A stretch of 64,000 nucleotides of DNA from Chryseobacterium sp. OV279 (GTDB taxonomy: Bacteria; Bacteroidota; Bacteroidia; Flavobacteriales; Weeksellaceae). Below, piece after piece: positions 52,735 through 61,028 of this stretch; positions within the stretch are counted from its first letter, which is position 1, and every line of letters begins with the position of its first letter. The DNA is taken from contig NZ_FQUD01000001.1 of NCBI RefSeq assembly GCF_900128945.1, positions 1,539,450 to 1,603,449 on the forward strand. Direction: 5' to 3'. Made by a program: the position numbers and the translations under genes. A model generated the notes under the pieces. The model was not told the origin of the DNA. It saw only the letters and a program-made list of their open reading frames with translations, and did no database searches.

Positions 52735-53040
52735 CTACAATAGAATAACGCCTTCTATTTTAGCCACGTCTTTATAAATATTCACTACCTGATCTGCATC
52801 CAGAACGAACGCGTTGATATTGCAGGCTGTGTACTTTCCATTTTTGCTTTCGCGGTTTCCTAATGTAAATTTAATGCCATCGAAAACTTTGTAAATTTCT
52901 GTAAGTTTCGCCTCGTCTGTAGGAATGATAAATTTAAATAAATAATCTTCCGGAAAGTCATGGTGACCTTCCAGTTTTTCCTTCAGAGAACTGTAAAAAT
53001 CCTCCTGGTTTGCGTGTTGGTTTCCTTGTAATATGTCCAT
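52735..53040 (-). CDS. DUF493 (YbeD-like) protein
   Basis: 101 residues from the ATG at 53040; the longer frame upstream overlaps the DUF4197 gene and lacks family similarity. EDFYSSLKEKLEGHHDFPEDYLFKFIIPTDEAKLTEIYKVFDG and the C-terminal NINAFVLDADQVVNIYKDVAKIEGVILL match DUF493, a ferredoxin-like small domain (E. coli YbeD is involved near lipoate metabolism but its role is unclear). It ends 6 bp after the terminator. Confidence 0.8.
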   Translation of the reverse strand: MDILQGNQHANQEDFYSSLKEKLEGHHDFPEDYLFKFIIPTDEAKLTEIYKVFDGIKFTLGNRESKNGKYTACNINAFVLDADQVVNIYKDVAKIEGVILL

Positions 53041-53080
53041 CTGCCTTGTTAAATTATATATAAATATAGCGAAAATTTTT

Positions 53081-53752
53081 CTATTTTCCAAGAGGCCCAA
53101 GCAGGGCTTTTGAATTCTGGTGTTCGTAATCTTCAATGATATTGAACAGCCCGTTGACCAATTGTTCTGAGGCCAGTTTGCTTAATCCTCCGGTATTTAC
53201 ATTGCTGCTGCTTCCTCCAAGAAGGCTTCCCAAAAGATTGTTCCCGGAAAGTGCGGTATTGATGGTTTTTGCAATGCCATATTCGTTCAGTTTCTCATCC
53301 ACTTTAGGAGCGATGGCTGCTATAAGCTGCTGAGAGGTTTTTTCCTTTAAGATTTGCGTTGCCGTAGTTCCTTGGATGATTCTTGTAACATCCTGAGCAT
53401 TTAGACTGTTAACTGCATCCTGCAGAATAGGTTTTGAAAGATTAACCGTATACGCAGCTGCCTGAGCGATAAAATCTCTCTCTTTGGCTACTAAGGACGG
53501 AGCAATCTTTTCAAGCGTGGAATTAATGTCTCTAAGCTCTTTTGGAAGCGCTTTGTCCACCATATTGTTCTGAAGGAAGGCTTCTTTATTGCTGTAGATC
53601 CCCATTCCTTTATCAATACCGTTAAGTAAAACTTTTTTAATGATCGATAGACCCAGGTCCGTGGTAGCCATGGTTTGGCATGATTGTACCGTTGTCAGAA
53701 CCAATGTTCCGGTTCCGATTAACAGAGCTGCCGTTATGATGTATTTTTTCAT
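53081..53752 (-). CDS. DUF4197 lipoprotein
   Basis: 223 residues. An N-terminal signal (YIITAALLIGTGTLVLTTVQSC) ends in a possible lipobox Cys25. The rest is alpha-helical: GIDKGMGIYSNKEAFLQNNMVDKALPKELRDINSTLEKI, NAQDVTRIIQGTTATQILKEKTSQQL and NGLFNIIEDYEHQNSK are the DUF4197 pattern. Function unknown. It is upstream of the DUF493 gene with 40 bp between, perhaps one transcript. Confidence 0.8.
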   Translation of the reverse strand: MKKYIITAALLIGTGTLVLTTVQSCQTMATTDLGLSIIKKVLLNGIDKGMGIYSNKEAFLQNNMVDKALPKELRDINSTLEKIAPSLVAKERDFIAQAAAYTVNLSKPILQDAVNSLNAQDVTRIIQGTTATQILKEKTSQQLIAAIAPKVDEKLNEYGIAKTINTALSGNNLLGSLLGGSSSNVNTGGLSKLASEQLVNGLFNIIEDYEHQNSKALLGPLGK

Positions 53753-54101
53753 TGATCTTTTTCTTATTTTCTCAAATATTGCGCCAAAGGTAAATACTAT
53801 TCCCGTATTAACAAAATATTAAATTCCTGTTGCGTATTTGGTGAATTTTCTGCTAAAAATGCAATAATTTTAATTGGGTATTTTATCATAAATTCAAACT
53901 TATAATGTAATTTAATCTGTTTAAATAGGTATTATGTGGCCTTCCGTTTAATATTTGTTTGGTTTTTTTAAATTTTTAAGATATGTTAACAATGTTCGTT
54001 TTTTTTTCTATTTTTGACTAATGTCTTTTTTTGAGAATTTAAATAACTCCACCAGGAAGGACATTAATTAAAATTTGATTGTACGAATAAAATTGAACTA
54101 T
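53753..54101. other. Regulatory gap upstream of the polysaccharide utilisation locus
   Basis: 349 bp, very AT-rich, no gene. TATTTTTG at 54009-54016 is a possible -7 element for susC, leaving a leader of about 80 nt. No anti-sigma, ECF sigma or hybrid two-component gene is adjacent. Confidence 0.5.
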
Positions 54102-56924
54102 ATGAAACAACGTGATTTAAAGTATTCATGTCTCATTGCTGTTTTATACTTCGGTATGAATGTCAATGCGCAGACTGCTCCCAAAGATACTACTGCCAAA
54201 GAGCAGAAGATCGAGGAGGTAGTTCTGATAGGATATGGATCTCAGAAAAAAGAAAATGTGACCGGAAGTATCGGGGTAGTTTCTGCCAAAGACCTGGCCA
54301 ACAGACCCAATGCTAACCCAATCAGTTCTATACAGGGAAGGTTATCCGGAGTACAGGTTTTAAATTCAGGTGCGCCGGGAGGTTCGCCAAGAGTGGATAT
54401 CAGAGGGGTAAGCTCGCTGACAGGTAAAACGGTTTTTATCGTAGACGGAATGATCACTGACGATATCTCTTTCTTAAGCCCTCAGGATATAGAATCCATG
54501 AGTGTTCTGAAAGATCCTTCAAGTTTAGCGATCTACGGAGCAAGAGCATCTAACGGAGCTGTGATTATTAAAACGAAAACCGGGAAGGGAAAGAAACCTG
54601 TTTTTAACTTTAACTCGTACTTAGGGATAAAAACAGTGACCAATATTCCTAAAATGGTTAATTCAGATCAATATATCGATTTGTATAATGAGAAATTAAT
54701 CAATGACAAAGTAAACAATCCTACATTCCTAAACAGATCTGCTTATCCGGCAGATACAGACTGGTTTAAAGAAATTTTCAGAACGAGTATCATTAATTCC
54801 AATGATATTTCTGCATCCGGAAATCTTGGAAAGCTAAACTATTACTTAAGCGCAGGAAATCTTCAGGACGAAGGAAACTTAGCTGCAGGTCGGGGAATCA
54901 ATTCAGGAAGCGGCTTTAATAGATTTACGACTAAGGTGAATCTTAGTTACAAAGTGACCGATAATATTACCATCGGAAACAATTTCACGTTTTCAAAAAT
55001 GCGTACAGATCATGCGCAGAATACTTTACTGGATGCCTATTCATCACCACCGCTTTATTCTACTATGAATCCGGCCACGGGAGATTACCAGTATTTCACA
55101 TTGGCTAAAGTGCCCAATTCAAGAGCGAAATTAGACTTATTCAGATCTCAGACGAGAGAAGAAAGACTGTTGAATAATATCTGGGGAGAATATAAATTTC
55201 TGAAAGATTTTACCTTAAGAGTAAGCTATAGCTCTGATAATATTAATTCGAGTAAGTATGAATTTACTCCGACGTTTGGTTATTTTCCTTCAGCAGACCA
55301 AAAGCCGACTAAGTTAATCACAAGAGACTCCAGAACCAGAAATTACATCTGGGACAATACATTGAGCTGGAAGAAAAGTTTAGGGAAACATAACATTGAA
55401 TTGTTAGCCGGTTTCTCCAGAACAAGAAGTTCTTATGCTCAGACTTATGCAGAAGCATTAAATGTGAAGTATGATGGAAGTAATTCTTCATTGGGCATAT
55501 CTAATGGAACAGATATTTATATAACCAGTTTTGAAGAAGGAGAGAGAAATGTTATTCCATATCAGGACAGAATTGAATCATTTTTCGGAAGGTTGAATTA
55601 TGATTATGGAGGGAAATATCTAGTGAATGCCTCTATTCGTAGAGACGGAACCTCAAAGTATTCATCGAATGACAGATACCGTGTATTTCCAGCTGTAAGC
55701 GCGGGATGGGTGATTTCAAAAGAAAATTTCATGAGCGAGCAGAATGTTTTCAGCCTTTTAAAACTGAGAGCAAGCTGGGGTAAATTAGGAAACCCGGATG
55801 TACAGAGAGCGTATACGCTTAATACAACAAAAATTATTGAAGGGGCATACTATGGGGGAAATGGTGCACCGGCACAAACCATTGATAAAATTATAGATCC
55901 TAATATTGGTTGGGAAACGACAACCGGTAGAGATTTTGGGTTGGAAATGGCTTTATTTAATAATAAGCTGAAAGTTGACGCTACGTATTTTGATAAAGAT
56001 ACGAAGGATGTTGTTTATGGTATTGTACAGGGAACTGTTTCTGGTGCGGGTAACTGGAACAATTACATTACTAATGCCTATTCTTTCAACAACAAAGGAT
56101 TTGAATTTTCAATCAACTATGATGCTAATCTTAGTGAGAATGTAAAGCTTGGTGTTTATGGAAACATGACCACCCTGAAAAATAAAATTACATCCGTTTT
56201 TAATGGATCTTATTTGCAGACAGGAGCGAGCTTATATGGTAATTCAATCATCAGATTACAGGAAGGACAGGCTGTAGGTTCTTACTACGGATATCAGGTG
56301 GAAGGTGTTTTCCAGAGTGCTTCGGAAGTAGCAGGGGCACCTACACAGAATGGAGCGACACCGGGAGGATTTAGATTTGCAGATATCGACGGAAACGGAG
56401 TAATTGATGCGAGAGATAAAACTTTCTTAGGAAGTCCTATTCCTAAAGGGACTTATGGATTTGGTATTAACCTGAATGTGTATGATTTTGATTTTGCAAT
56501 CGATTTCCAAGGCGTATTTGGGAATAAGATCTACAATTTCAACAGAGAGCAACGCTACGGAAATGAAAGCTGGGATTTGGATTTCTATAATAACAGATGG
56601 CATGGTGCAGGTACCTCAAATGCTTATCCGATGGCTACCAATGACCAGTCGATTATCTTACCTAACAGTTTCTACGTAGAAGATGGAAGCTACATCAGAA
56701 TCAGAAATATCCAAGTAGGTTATAATTTACCTAAATCATTTGCCAATGCGATGTCTATTACCAAATTAAGATTGTATGTAAGTGCTCAGAATCCTTGGAC
56801 AAGTTTCAAATATAATGGATTCTCACCTGAAATTTTGAATACAGACAGAGTGCAGATGGGTGTGGATAATAACATTTATCCTATTTCAGCGATCTACACT
56901 ATCGGTATGAACTTAACATTTTAA
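54102..56924 (+). CDS. SusC/RagA-family TonB-dependent outer membrane transporter
   Basis: 940 residues from the ATG at 54102; the frame begins earlier at a non-ATG codon that is not a likely start. Signal peptide to NVNAQ, then EEVVLIGYG, the SusC-specific stretch after the TonB box, then plug (SIQGRLSGVQVLNSGAPGGSPRVDIRG) and barrel ending ISAIYTIGMNLTF. The N-terminal carboxypeptidase-D-like domain found in most SusC proteins is absent. Imports oligosaccharides with its SusD partner, which follows after 13 bp. Neighbouring enzymes suggest a beta-1,2-glucan ligand. Confidence 0.93.
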   Translation: MKQRDLKYSCLIAVLYFGMNVNAQTAPKDTTAKEQKIEEVVLIGYGSQKKENVTGSIGVVSAKDLANRPNANPISSIQGRLSGVQVLNSGAPGGSPRVDIRGVSSLTGKTVFIVDGMITDDISFLSPQDIESMSVLKDPSSLAIYGARASNGAVIIKTKTGKGKKPVFNFNSYLGIKTVTNIPKMVNSDQYIDLYNEKLINDKVNNPTFLNRSAYPADTDWFKEIFRTSIINSNDISASGNLGKLNYYLSAGNLQDEGNLAAGRGINSGSGFNRFTTKVNLSYKVTDNITIGNNFTFSKMRTDHAQNTLLDAYSSPPLYSTMNPATGDYQYFTLAKVPNSRAKLDLFRSQTREERLLNNIWGEYKFLKDFTLRVSYSSDNINSSKYEFTPTFGYFPSADQKPTKLITRDSRTRNYIWDNTLSWKKSLGKHNIELLAGFSRTRSSYAQTYAEALNVKYDGSNSSLGISNGTDIYITSFEEGERNVIPYQDRIESFFGRLNYDYGGKYLVNASIRRDGTSKYSSNDRYRVFPAVSAGWVISKENFMSEQNVFSLLKLRASWGKLGNPDVQRAYTLNTTKIIEGAYYGGNGAPAQTIDKIIDPNIGWETTTGRDFGLEMALFNNKLKVDATYFDKDTKDVVYGIVQGTVSGAGNWNNYITNAYSFNNKGFEFSINYDANLSENVKLGVYGNMTTLKNKITSVFNGSYLQTGASLYGNSIIRLQEGQAVGSYYGYQVEGVFQSASEVAGAPTQNGATPGGFRFADIDGNGVIDARDKTFLGSPIPKGTYGFGINLNVYDFDFAIDFQGVFGNKIYNFNREQRYGNESWDLDFYNNRWHGAGTSNAYPMATNDQSIILPNSFYVEDGSYIRIRNIQVGYNLPKSFANAMSITKLRLYVSAQNPWTSFKYNGFSPEILNTDRVQMGVDNNIYPISAIYTIGMNLTF

Positions 56925-56937
56925 TTAAGAAAGAGTT

Positions 56938-58356
56938 ATGAAAAAGATATTTTTATCAGTCGCTTTATTTTCGCTTGTACTAAGCTGTAAAGACGATTAT
57001 TTAGACATAAAGCAAGAAGGTCAGACAGAGGCTGCATCATTTTTCAAGACCCAGGAAGATGCTTTACAGGCTACAAGCGCTATCTATAGTTTTCTGAGAA
57101 GCTGGGAGAACTCGGCTTTTCCTTACCAGTTTGTTTTCGGGGTTCCGGCAGACGATGTGGTAAAAGGTTCTAACCCAGGAGATTCCTCTTTCATTAATGT
57201 ATATGATAATTTCACCTATACAGTGAGTGACGAAGGAGTAAGAGGATACTGGATCGGGCAGTGGCAGGCTGTGAACAGAACGAATCAGGTGATCACCAAT
57301 GTTCCGGCTATAGACATGGATACTACTCTAAAGACCAGACTGATCGCTGAATCCAGAATGTTAAGAGCGTACTTTTATTTCAATTTAGTAAGAATTTACG
57401 GAGGCGTTCCCATTTACGATAAAGTAGAGGCTGTTTATGATAAACCAAGAAACTCAGTGGAAGAAGTATATAATTTCATCATTGCTGATCTTACGGCAGC
57501 AGCAGAAGTTCTGCCGCAGACATATCCTGCTTCAGATCTTGGGAGAGTAACGAAAGGAGCTGCATTAGGACTGCTTTCTAAGGTATATCTTTATAAAAAA
57601 GACTGGCAGAAGGCATATGATACCTCTAACCAGTTGATTGGAATGGGATACGATTTGGATCCTGATTTTAACCACTTGTTCAGACCGGCAGGTGAATTCG
57701 GCAGAGAATCTGTTTTTGAAGTGAACTGCGGATGCGAACCACCATATAAAGGAAGCCAGTATGCCGAAGTTCAGGGAGTAAGAGATCAGTTTGGATGGGG
57801 CTTTTTCACACCTTCCAATGCACTTGAAAATGCATTTGAAACAGGCGATATCAGAAAAGAACTGACGATCCTTAGAAACGGAGAAACGACACCGGAAGGA
57901 GACCTGATTGCTATGGGAGATGCCAACTCTGTAACGACCTACAACCAGAAAGTATATGTTCCGAAAGCGTTGAATAACAGCGCTTGTGGTTATGGATCTA
58001 TCCAGAACATCAGAATATTGCGTTTTGCCGAAATCCTTTTGATTAATGCAGAAGCAGCTAATGAATTGGGTAATACCTCTACCGCAAAATTAAATCTTGA
58101 TAAAGTTAGAAACAGAGCTAATCTTTTACCAACAACCGCTACTACTCAGATTGCATTGCGTACAGCAATATGGCACGAAAGAAGAGTAGAACTAGCTCTT
58201 GAAGGGGATAGATTTGTTGATTTAGTAAGAACAGGTCAGGCAGCCACTGTACTTGCTCCTTACGGATTTAAAGCAGGGAAGAATGAAGTATTCCCTATTC
58301 CTTTAGATGCAATGGACCAAAGCCACGGAGCTTTCACGCAAAATCCTGGTTATTAA
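56938..58356 (+). CDS. SusD/RagB-family glycan-binding lipoprotein
   Basis: 472 residues. Lipobox LSC with Cys17 followed by KDDYLD, which both fits the K-(D/E)2 surface-export signal and is the usual SusD start. Helical TPR-like repeats include MLRAYFYFNLVRIYGGVPIYDKVE. The C-terminal ERRVELALEGDRFVDLVRTGQAATVL and FPIPLDAMDQSHGAFTQNPGY are the RagB/SusD signatures. It sits over the SusC barrel on the cell surface and captures the glycan. A terminator follows at 58376-58393. Confidence 0.93.
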   Translation: MKKIFLSVALFSLVLSCKDDYLDIKQEGQTEAASFFKTQEDALQATSAIYSFLRSWENSAFPYQFVFGVPADDVVKGSNPGDSSFINVYDNFTYTVSDEGVRGYWIGQWQAVNRTNQVITNVPAIDMDTTLKTRLIAESRMLRAYFYFNLVRIYGGVPIYDKVEAVYDKPRNSVEEVYNFIIADLTAAAEVLPQTYPASDLGRVTKGAALGLLSKVYLYKKDWQKAYDTSNQLIGMGYDLDPDFNHLFRPAGEFGRESVFEVNCGCEPPYKGSQYAEVQGVRDQFGWGFFTPSNALENAFETGDIRKELTILRNGETTPEGDLIAMGDANSVTTYNQKVYVPKALNNSACGYGSIQNIRILRFAEILLINAEAANELGNTSTAKLNLDKVRNRANLLPTTATTQIALRTAIWHERRVELALEGDRFVDLVRTGQAATVLAPYGFKAGKNEVFPIPLDAMDQSHGAFTQNPGY

Positions 58357-58375
58357 TCTAATATATTATAAAATG

Positions 58376-58393
58376 GCCAAAGTTTACTTTGGC
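58376..58393 (+). terminator. Intrinsic terminator after susD
   Basis: GCCAAAG (58376-58382) pairs with CTTTGGC (58387-58393), TTTA loop, followed by TGTTTTTTT. May reduce read-through to the enzyme genes, as is frequent after susCD. Confidence 0.75.
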
Positions 58394-58428
58394 TGTTTTT
58401 TTATTATCCATATGAAAATGTAAATCTT

Positions 58429-59814
58429 ATGAAGTTAGGTCTTATTTCTATTCTTACAGTATCCTTACTGCTTTCCTGCAAAAATGCTCAGATCAAAAGC
58501 AATGAAACAGCTCAAAATAAAGCTGTAAAAAGCAATATTACCGATGAGCAGCTCATGGACAGGGTGCAGAAAGATGCCCTGAAATATTTCTGGGATTATG
58601 CCGAACCTAAATCAATGCTGGGAAGAGAGCGCTACCACGAAGACAATATCTATCCTGACAATGACAAACATGTCATCACAACAGGAGGTTCCGGATTCGG
58701 ATTGGCAACCCTTCTGGTAGGGGTGGAAAGAGGATTTGTTCCAAGAAAAGAAGCCGTAAAAAGACTGACTCACATGATGGATTTTCTGGCAAAAGCAGAC
58801 CGTCATAAAGGTGCCTGGTCTCACTGGATCAATGGAGAAACCGGCAAAACAGTTCCTTTCGGAAAAAAAGATAACGGCGGAGACCTTGTGGAGACTGCAT
58901 TTCTTACGTCAGGAATTCTGATGGTACGCGAATACTTTAAAAATGGAAATGCCGAAGAAAAAGCCCTTGCTGCAAAATGCAACGAACTTTGGAAAGGAAT
59001 TCAATGGAACTGGTATACAAAAGGCGGTGAAAAAGTACTCTACTGGCACTGGTCACCGGAATACCAATGGGAGATGAATTTTCCTTTGGAAGGTTACAAT
59101 GAATGCCTGATCACTTACATCTTAGCCGCTTCATCACCAACCCATTCCATCGATGCTGAAACCTATTACAAAGGCTGGGCGAGAAACGGAAATTACCTTT
59201 CAGACAAAACAAAATACGGACTTCCTCTGTACGTAAAACACAATTATGCCGAAGAATACGGCGGACCGCTTTTCTGGTCACAATATTCCTACATCGGTCT
59301 GGATCCTACCGGACTTTCTGATAAACTGGTGAAAAACTATTTTAACTTAAACAAAAATCAAGTCCTCATCGACTATAAATACTGCGTTGAAAATCCAAAA
59401 CAGTGGAAAGGCTACGGCCCGAACTACTGGGGACTGACAGCCGGATACACAAGAAATGAAGACGGAAGCACAGGCTATACGGCGCATATGCCAACCAATG
59501 ACAATGGCGTAATCACACCAACCGCTGCATTGAGCAGTTTTCCGTACACTCCAAAAGAATCTATGGATTTCCTGAGATTCCTGTACACACAAAAACCAGA
59601 ATTCATAGGATCAGCAGGACCTTATGATGCCACTTCCGTGAATTACAACAACTGGTTTACACCAAGATATTTAGCCATCGACCAGGGCACAATCGCTCCG
59701 ATGATCGAAAACTACAGAACAGGATTTCTGTGGAAACTATTTATGAATGCCCCCGAGATTCAGCAGGGACTTAAGAAATTGAGTTTTCAGTCTGAGAAAT
59801 ACGGGATAAAATAA
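58429..59814 (+). CDS. PF10091 glucanase lipoprotein (GH144 endo-beta-1,2-glucanase type)
   Basis: 461 residues. Lipobox LLSC (Cys17) followed by KNAQ, without acidic residues. An (alpha/alpha)6-barrel: DALKYFWDYAEPKSMLGRERY, ITTGGSGFGLATLLVGVERGF, GGDLVETAFLTSGILMVREYF, YWHWSPEYQWEMNFPLEGYNECLITYILAASSP, GPNYWGLTAGYTRNEDG and FLWKLFMNAPEI. The old name 'glucoamylase' for this Pfam is misleading: characterised Bacteroidota members (family GH144) cut beta-1,2-glucan internally to sophoro-oligosaccharides. With SusCD upstream and a GH3 downstream, beta-1,2-glucan is the best guess. Sorting to the periplasm or surface is uncertain. Confidence 0.85.
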   Translation: MKLGLISILTVSLLLSCKNAQIKSNETAQNKAVKSNITDEQLMDRVQKDALKYFWDYAEPKSMLGRERYHEDNIYPDNDKHVITTGGSGFGLATLLVGVERGFVPRKEAVKRLTHMMDFLAKADRHKGAWSHWINGETGKTVPFGKKDNGGDLVETAFLTSGILMVREYFKNGNAEEKALAAKCNELWKGIQWNWYTKGGEKVLYWHWSPEYQWEMNFPLEGYNECLITYILAASSPTHSIDAETYYKGWARNGNYLSDKTKYGLPLYVKHNYAEEYGGPLFWSQYSYIGLDPTGLSDKLVKNYFNLNKNQVLIDYKYCVENPKQWKGYGPNYWGLTAGYTRNEDGSTGYTAHMPTNDNGVITPTAALSSFPYTPKESMDFLRFLYTQKPEFIGSAGPYDATSVNYNNWFTPRYLAIDQGTIAPMIENYRTGFLWKLFMNAPEIQQGLKKLSFQSEKYGIK

Positions 59815-59904
59815 TATGAATTTATATAATCTTCAACAGGATTTTCATTCAATAGAAACGAGCTTGAACCTGTCTATGAAATTATAAAAACTAATATTCA
59901 ATAG

Positions 59905-59924
59905 AAACGGGCTTTAGCCCGTTT
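59905..59924. repeat. Palindrome AAACGGGC-TTTA-GCCCGTTT (REP-like)
   Basis: 8-bp arms and a 4-nt loop. Part of a tandem pair of ATTCAATAGAAACG(A/G)GCTT phrases (near 59851 and 59897) and followed by another half-site ACGGCTTTAGCC. Dispersed palindromic repeats of the form GGGCTTTAGCCC are common in Chryseobacterium intergenic DNA. Confidence 0.6.
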
Positions 59925-59973
59925 AAATAAAAACAACACACCAAACGGCTTTAGCCAAAACCTATATATTAAT

Positions 59974-60681
59974 ATGAAATTAAAACTGAAACACCTTTCC
60001 CTTTTACTTCTGCCATTGTCACTACAGATTAATGCCCAGGAAATAAAAGGAGAATTAAATAAAGAAATTAAAAGGACAGAGAAAATATCCTACATTCTGG
60101 ATTACCCTCAGAAGGCAAAAGGAAATGTTCCGTTGATCGTGTTTCTTCACGGCTCAGGAGAAAGAGGAAATAACCTTGAGGCGGTTAAGGCTCACAGTCC
60201 ATTTACGTATAAAAACCTGATGAAGGAACCTGTAGCGATTTTAGCGCCGCAATGTCCTGCAGATTCATGGTGGGATACTGTAACGGTTTATAATCTGATT
60301 AAGGAAATCCAGGAAAAATATAAAATTGATGCCTCCAGAATTTATCTCACGGGGCTTTCACTGGGAGGGTGGGGAACTTTGAAACTGGCTATGGAGCATC
60401 CGGAAATGTTTGCAGCAGTAGTGCCGGTTTGTGCACCTACAGATTTGATTATGTACTCCAATATCAATCAATACAAAGACCTGAATATGAAAATTTTTCA
60501 TGGAGGAATGGATGATATTGTCTTGCCGGAGAATGCTTTAAATTTTTACCAGAGATTACATCCGGTAAATCCTTCCGCAGAATTAGTGATTTTTCCTAAT
60601 GACAATCATAACTCATGGGACTCCACCTATTCAGACCCAAAACTTTATGAGTGGATGTTTTCTAAGAAGAAAGGAGAATAA
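59974..60681 (+). CDS. Secreted alpha/beta-hydrolase (prolyl-oligopeptidase/esterase type)
   Basis: 235 residues with a signal peptide (LLLLPLSLQINAQE). IVFLHGSGERGNN is the oxyanion strand, TGLSLGGWG carries the Ser nucleophile, HGGMDDIVLPE probably carries the Asp, and DNHNSWDSTY the His. Resembles PF00326/dienelactone-type esterases found in many utilisation loci, where they remove acyl groups. In this locus it could remove substituents such as succinyl groups from periplasmic glucans; that is inference. The gene lies between the glucanase and the GH3 enzyme. Confidence 0.8.
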   Translation: MKLKLKHLSLLLLPLSLQINAQEIKGELNKEIKRTEKISYILDYPQKAKGNVPLIVFLHGSGERGNNLEAVKAHSPFTYKNLMKEPVAILAPQCPADSWWDTVTVYNLIKEIQEKYKIDASRIYLTGLSLGGWGTLKLAMEHPEMFAAVVPVCAPTDLIMYSNINQYKDLNMKIFHGGMDDIVLPENALNFYQRLHPVNPSAELVIFPNDNHNSWDSTYSDPKLYEWMFSKKKGE

Positions 60682-61028
60682 GTTTAATGAGAATAAAGAA
60701 TAAAGAATAAAGAGGTGAGCTATAACACCATCAATTTTATCTCTGATAAAATCTTTGCGCAAAACATAATATTGGAAAAAAACTTGCGTCCTTGCGTTTT
60801 CCAACCAAAATGACTCGATGATTAAAGAATAAAACAAGAACTATAATTGAGTAAGAAGGGAGAATAAAGACGTGAGCTATAACACCATCAATTTTATCTC
60901 TGATAAAATCTTTGCGCCTTAAAACATAATATTGGAAAAAAACTTGCGTCCTTGCGTTATCCAACAAAAATAACTCAACGATTAAACAATAAAATAAAAT
61001 TAGAACTATAATTTAAGAAGATAGATTT
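60682..61028. other. Intergenic region filled by a tandem repeat
   Basis: No gene. Contains two copies of a roughly 157-bp unit (see the 60715-61014 repeat); short minus-strand frames in it are by-products of the repeat. Confidence 0.75.
60715..61014. repeat. 157-bp tandem direct repeat (about two copies)
   Basis: GTGAGCTATAACACCATC starts at 60715 and again at 60872. Each copy includes ATTTTATCTCTGATAAAATC (inverted-repeat core), TTTGCGC, AACATAATATTGG and CTTGCGTCCTTGCG. Differences are small: copy two has an extra CTT after TTTGCGC, and the end is slightly diverged. Non-coding. Confidence 0.85.

Noticed and set aside
58429..59814. Starch-acting glucoamylase
   Set aside because: The Pfam name suggests it, but the sequence belongs to the PF10091 group whose characterised Bacteroidota members act on beta-1,2-glucan, and the partner enzyme is a GH3 beta-glucosidase.
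60631..60967. Two similar short minus-strand frames (NARTQVFFQYYVLR...)
   Set aside because: They fall in the 157-bp tandem repeat and overlap each other; the similarity comes from the DNA repeat, not from protein conservation.
60715..61014. CRISPR array
   Set aside because: Only two copies of a long unit with no spacers and no cas genes in the window.
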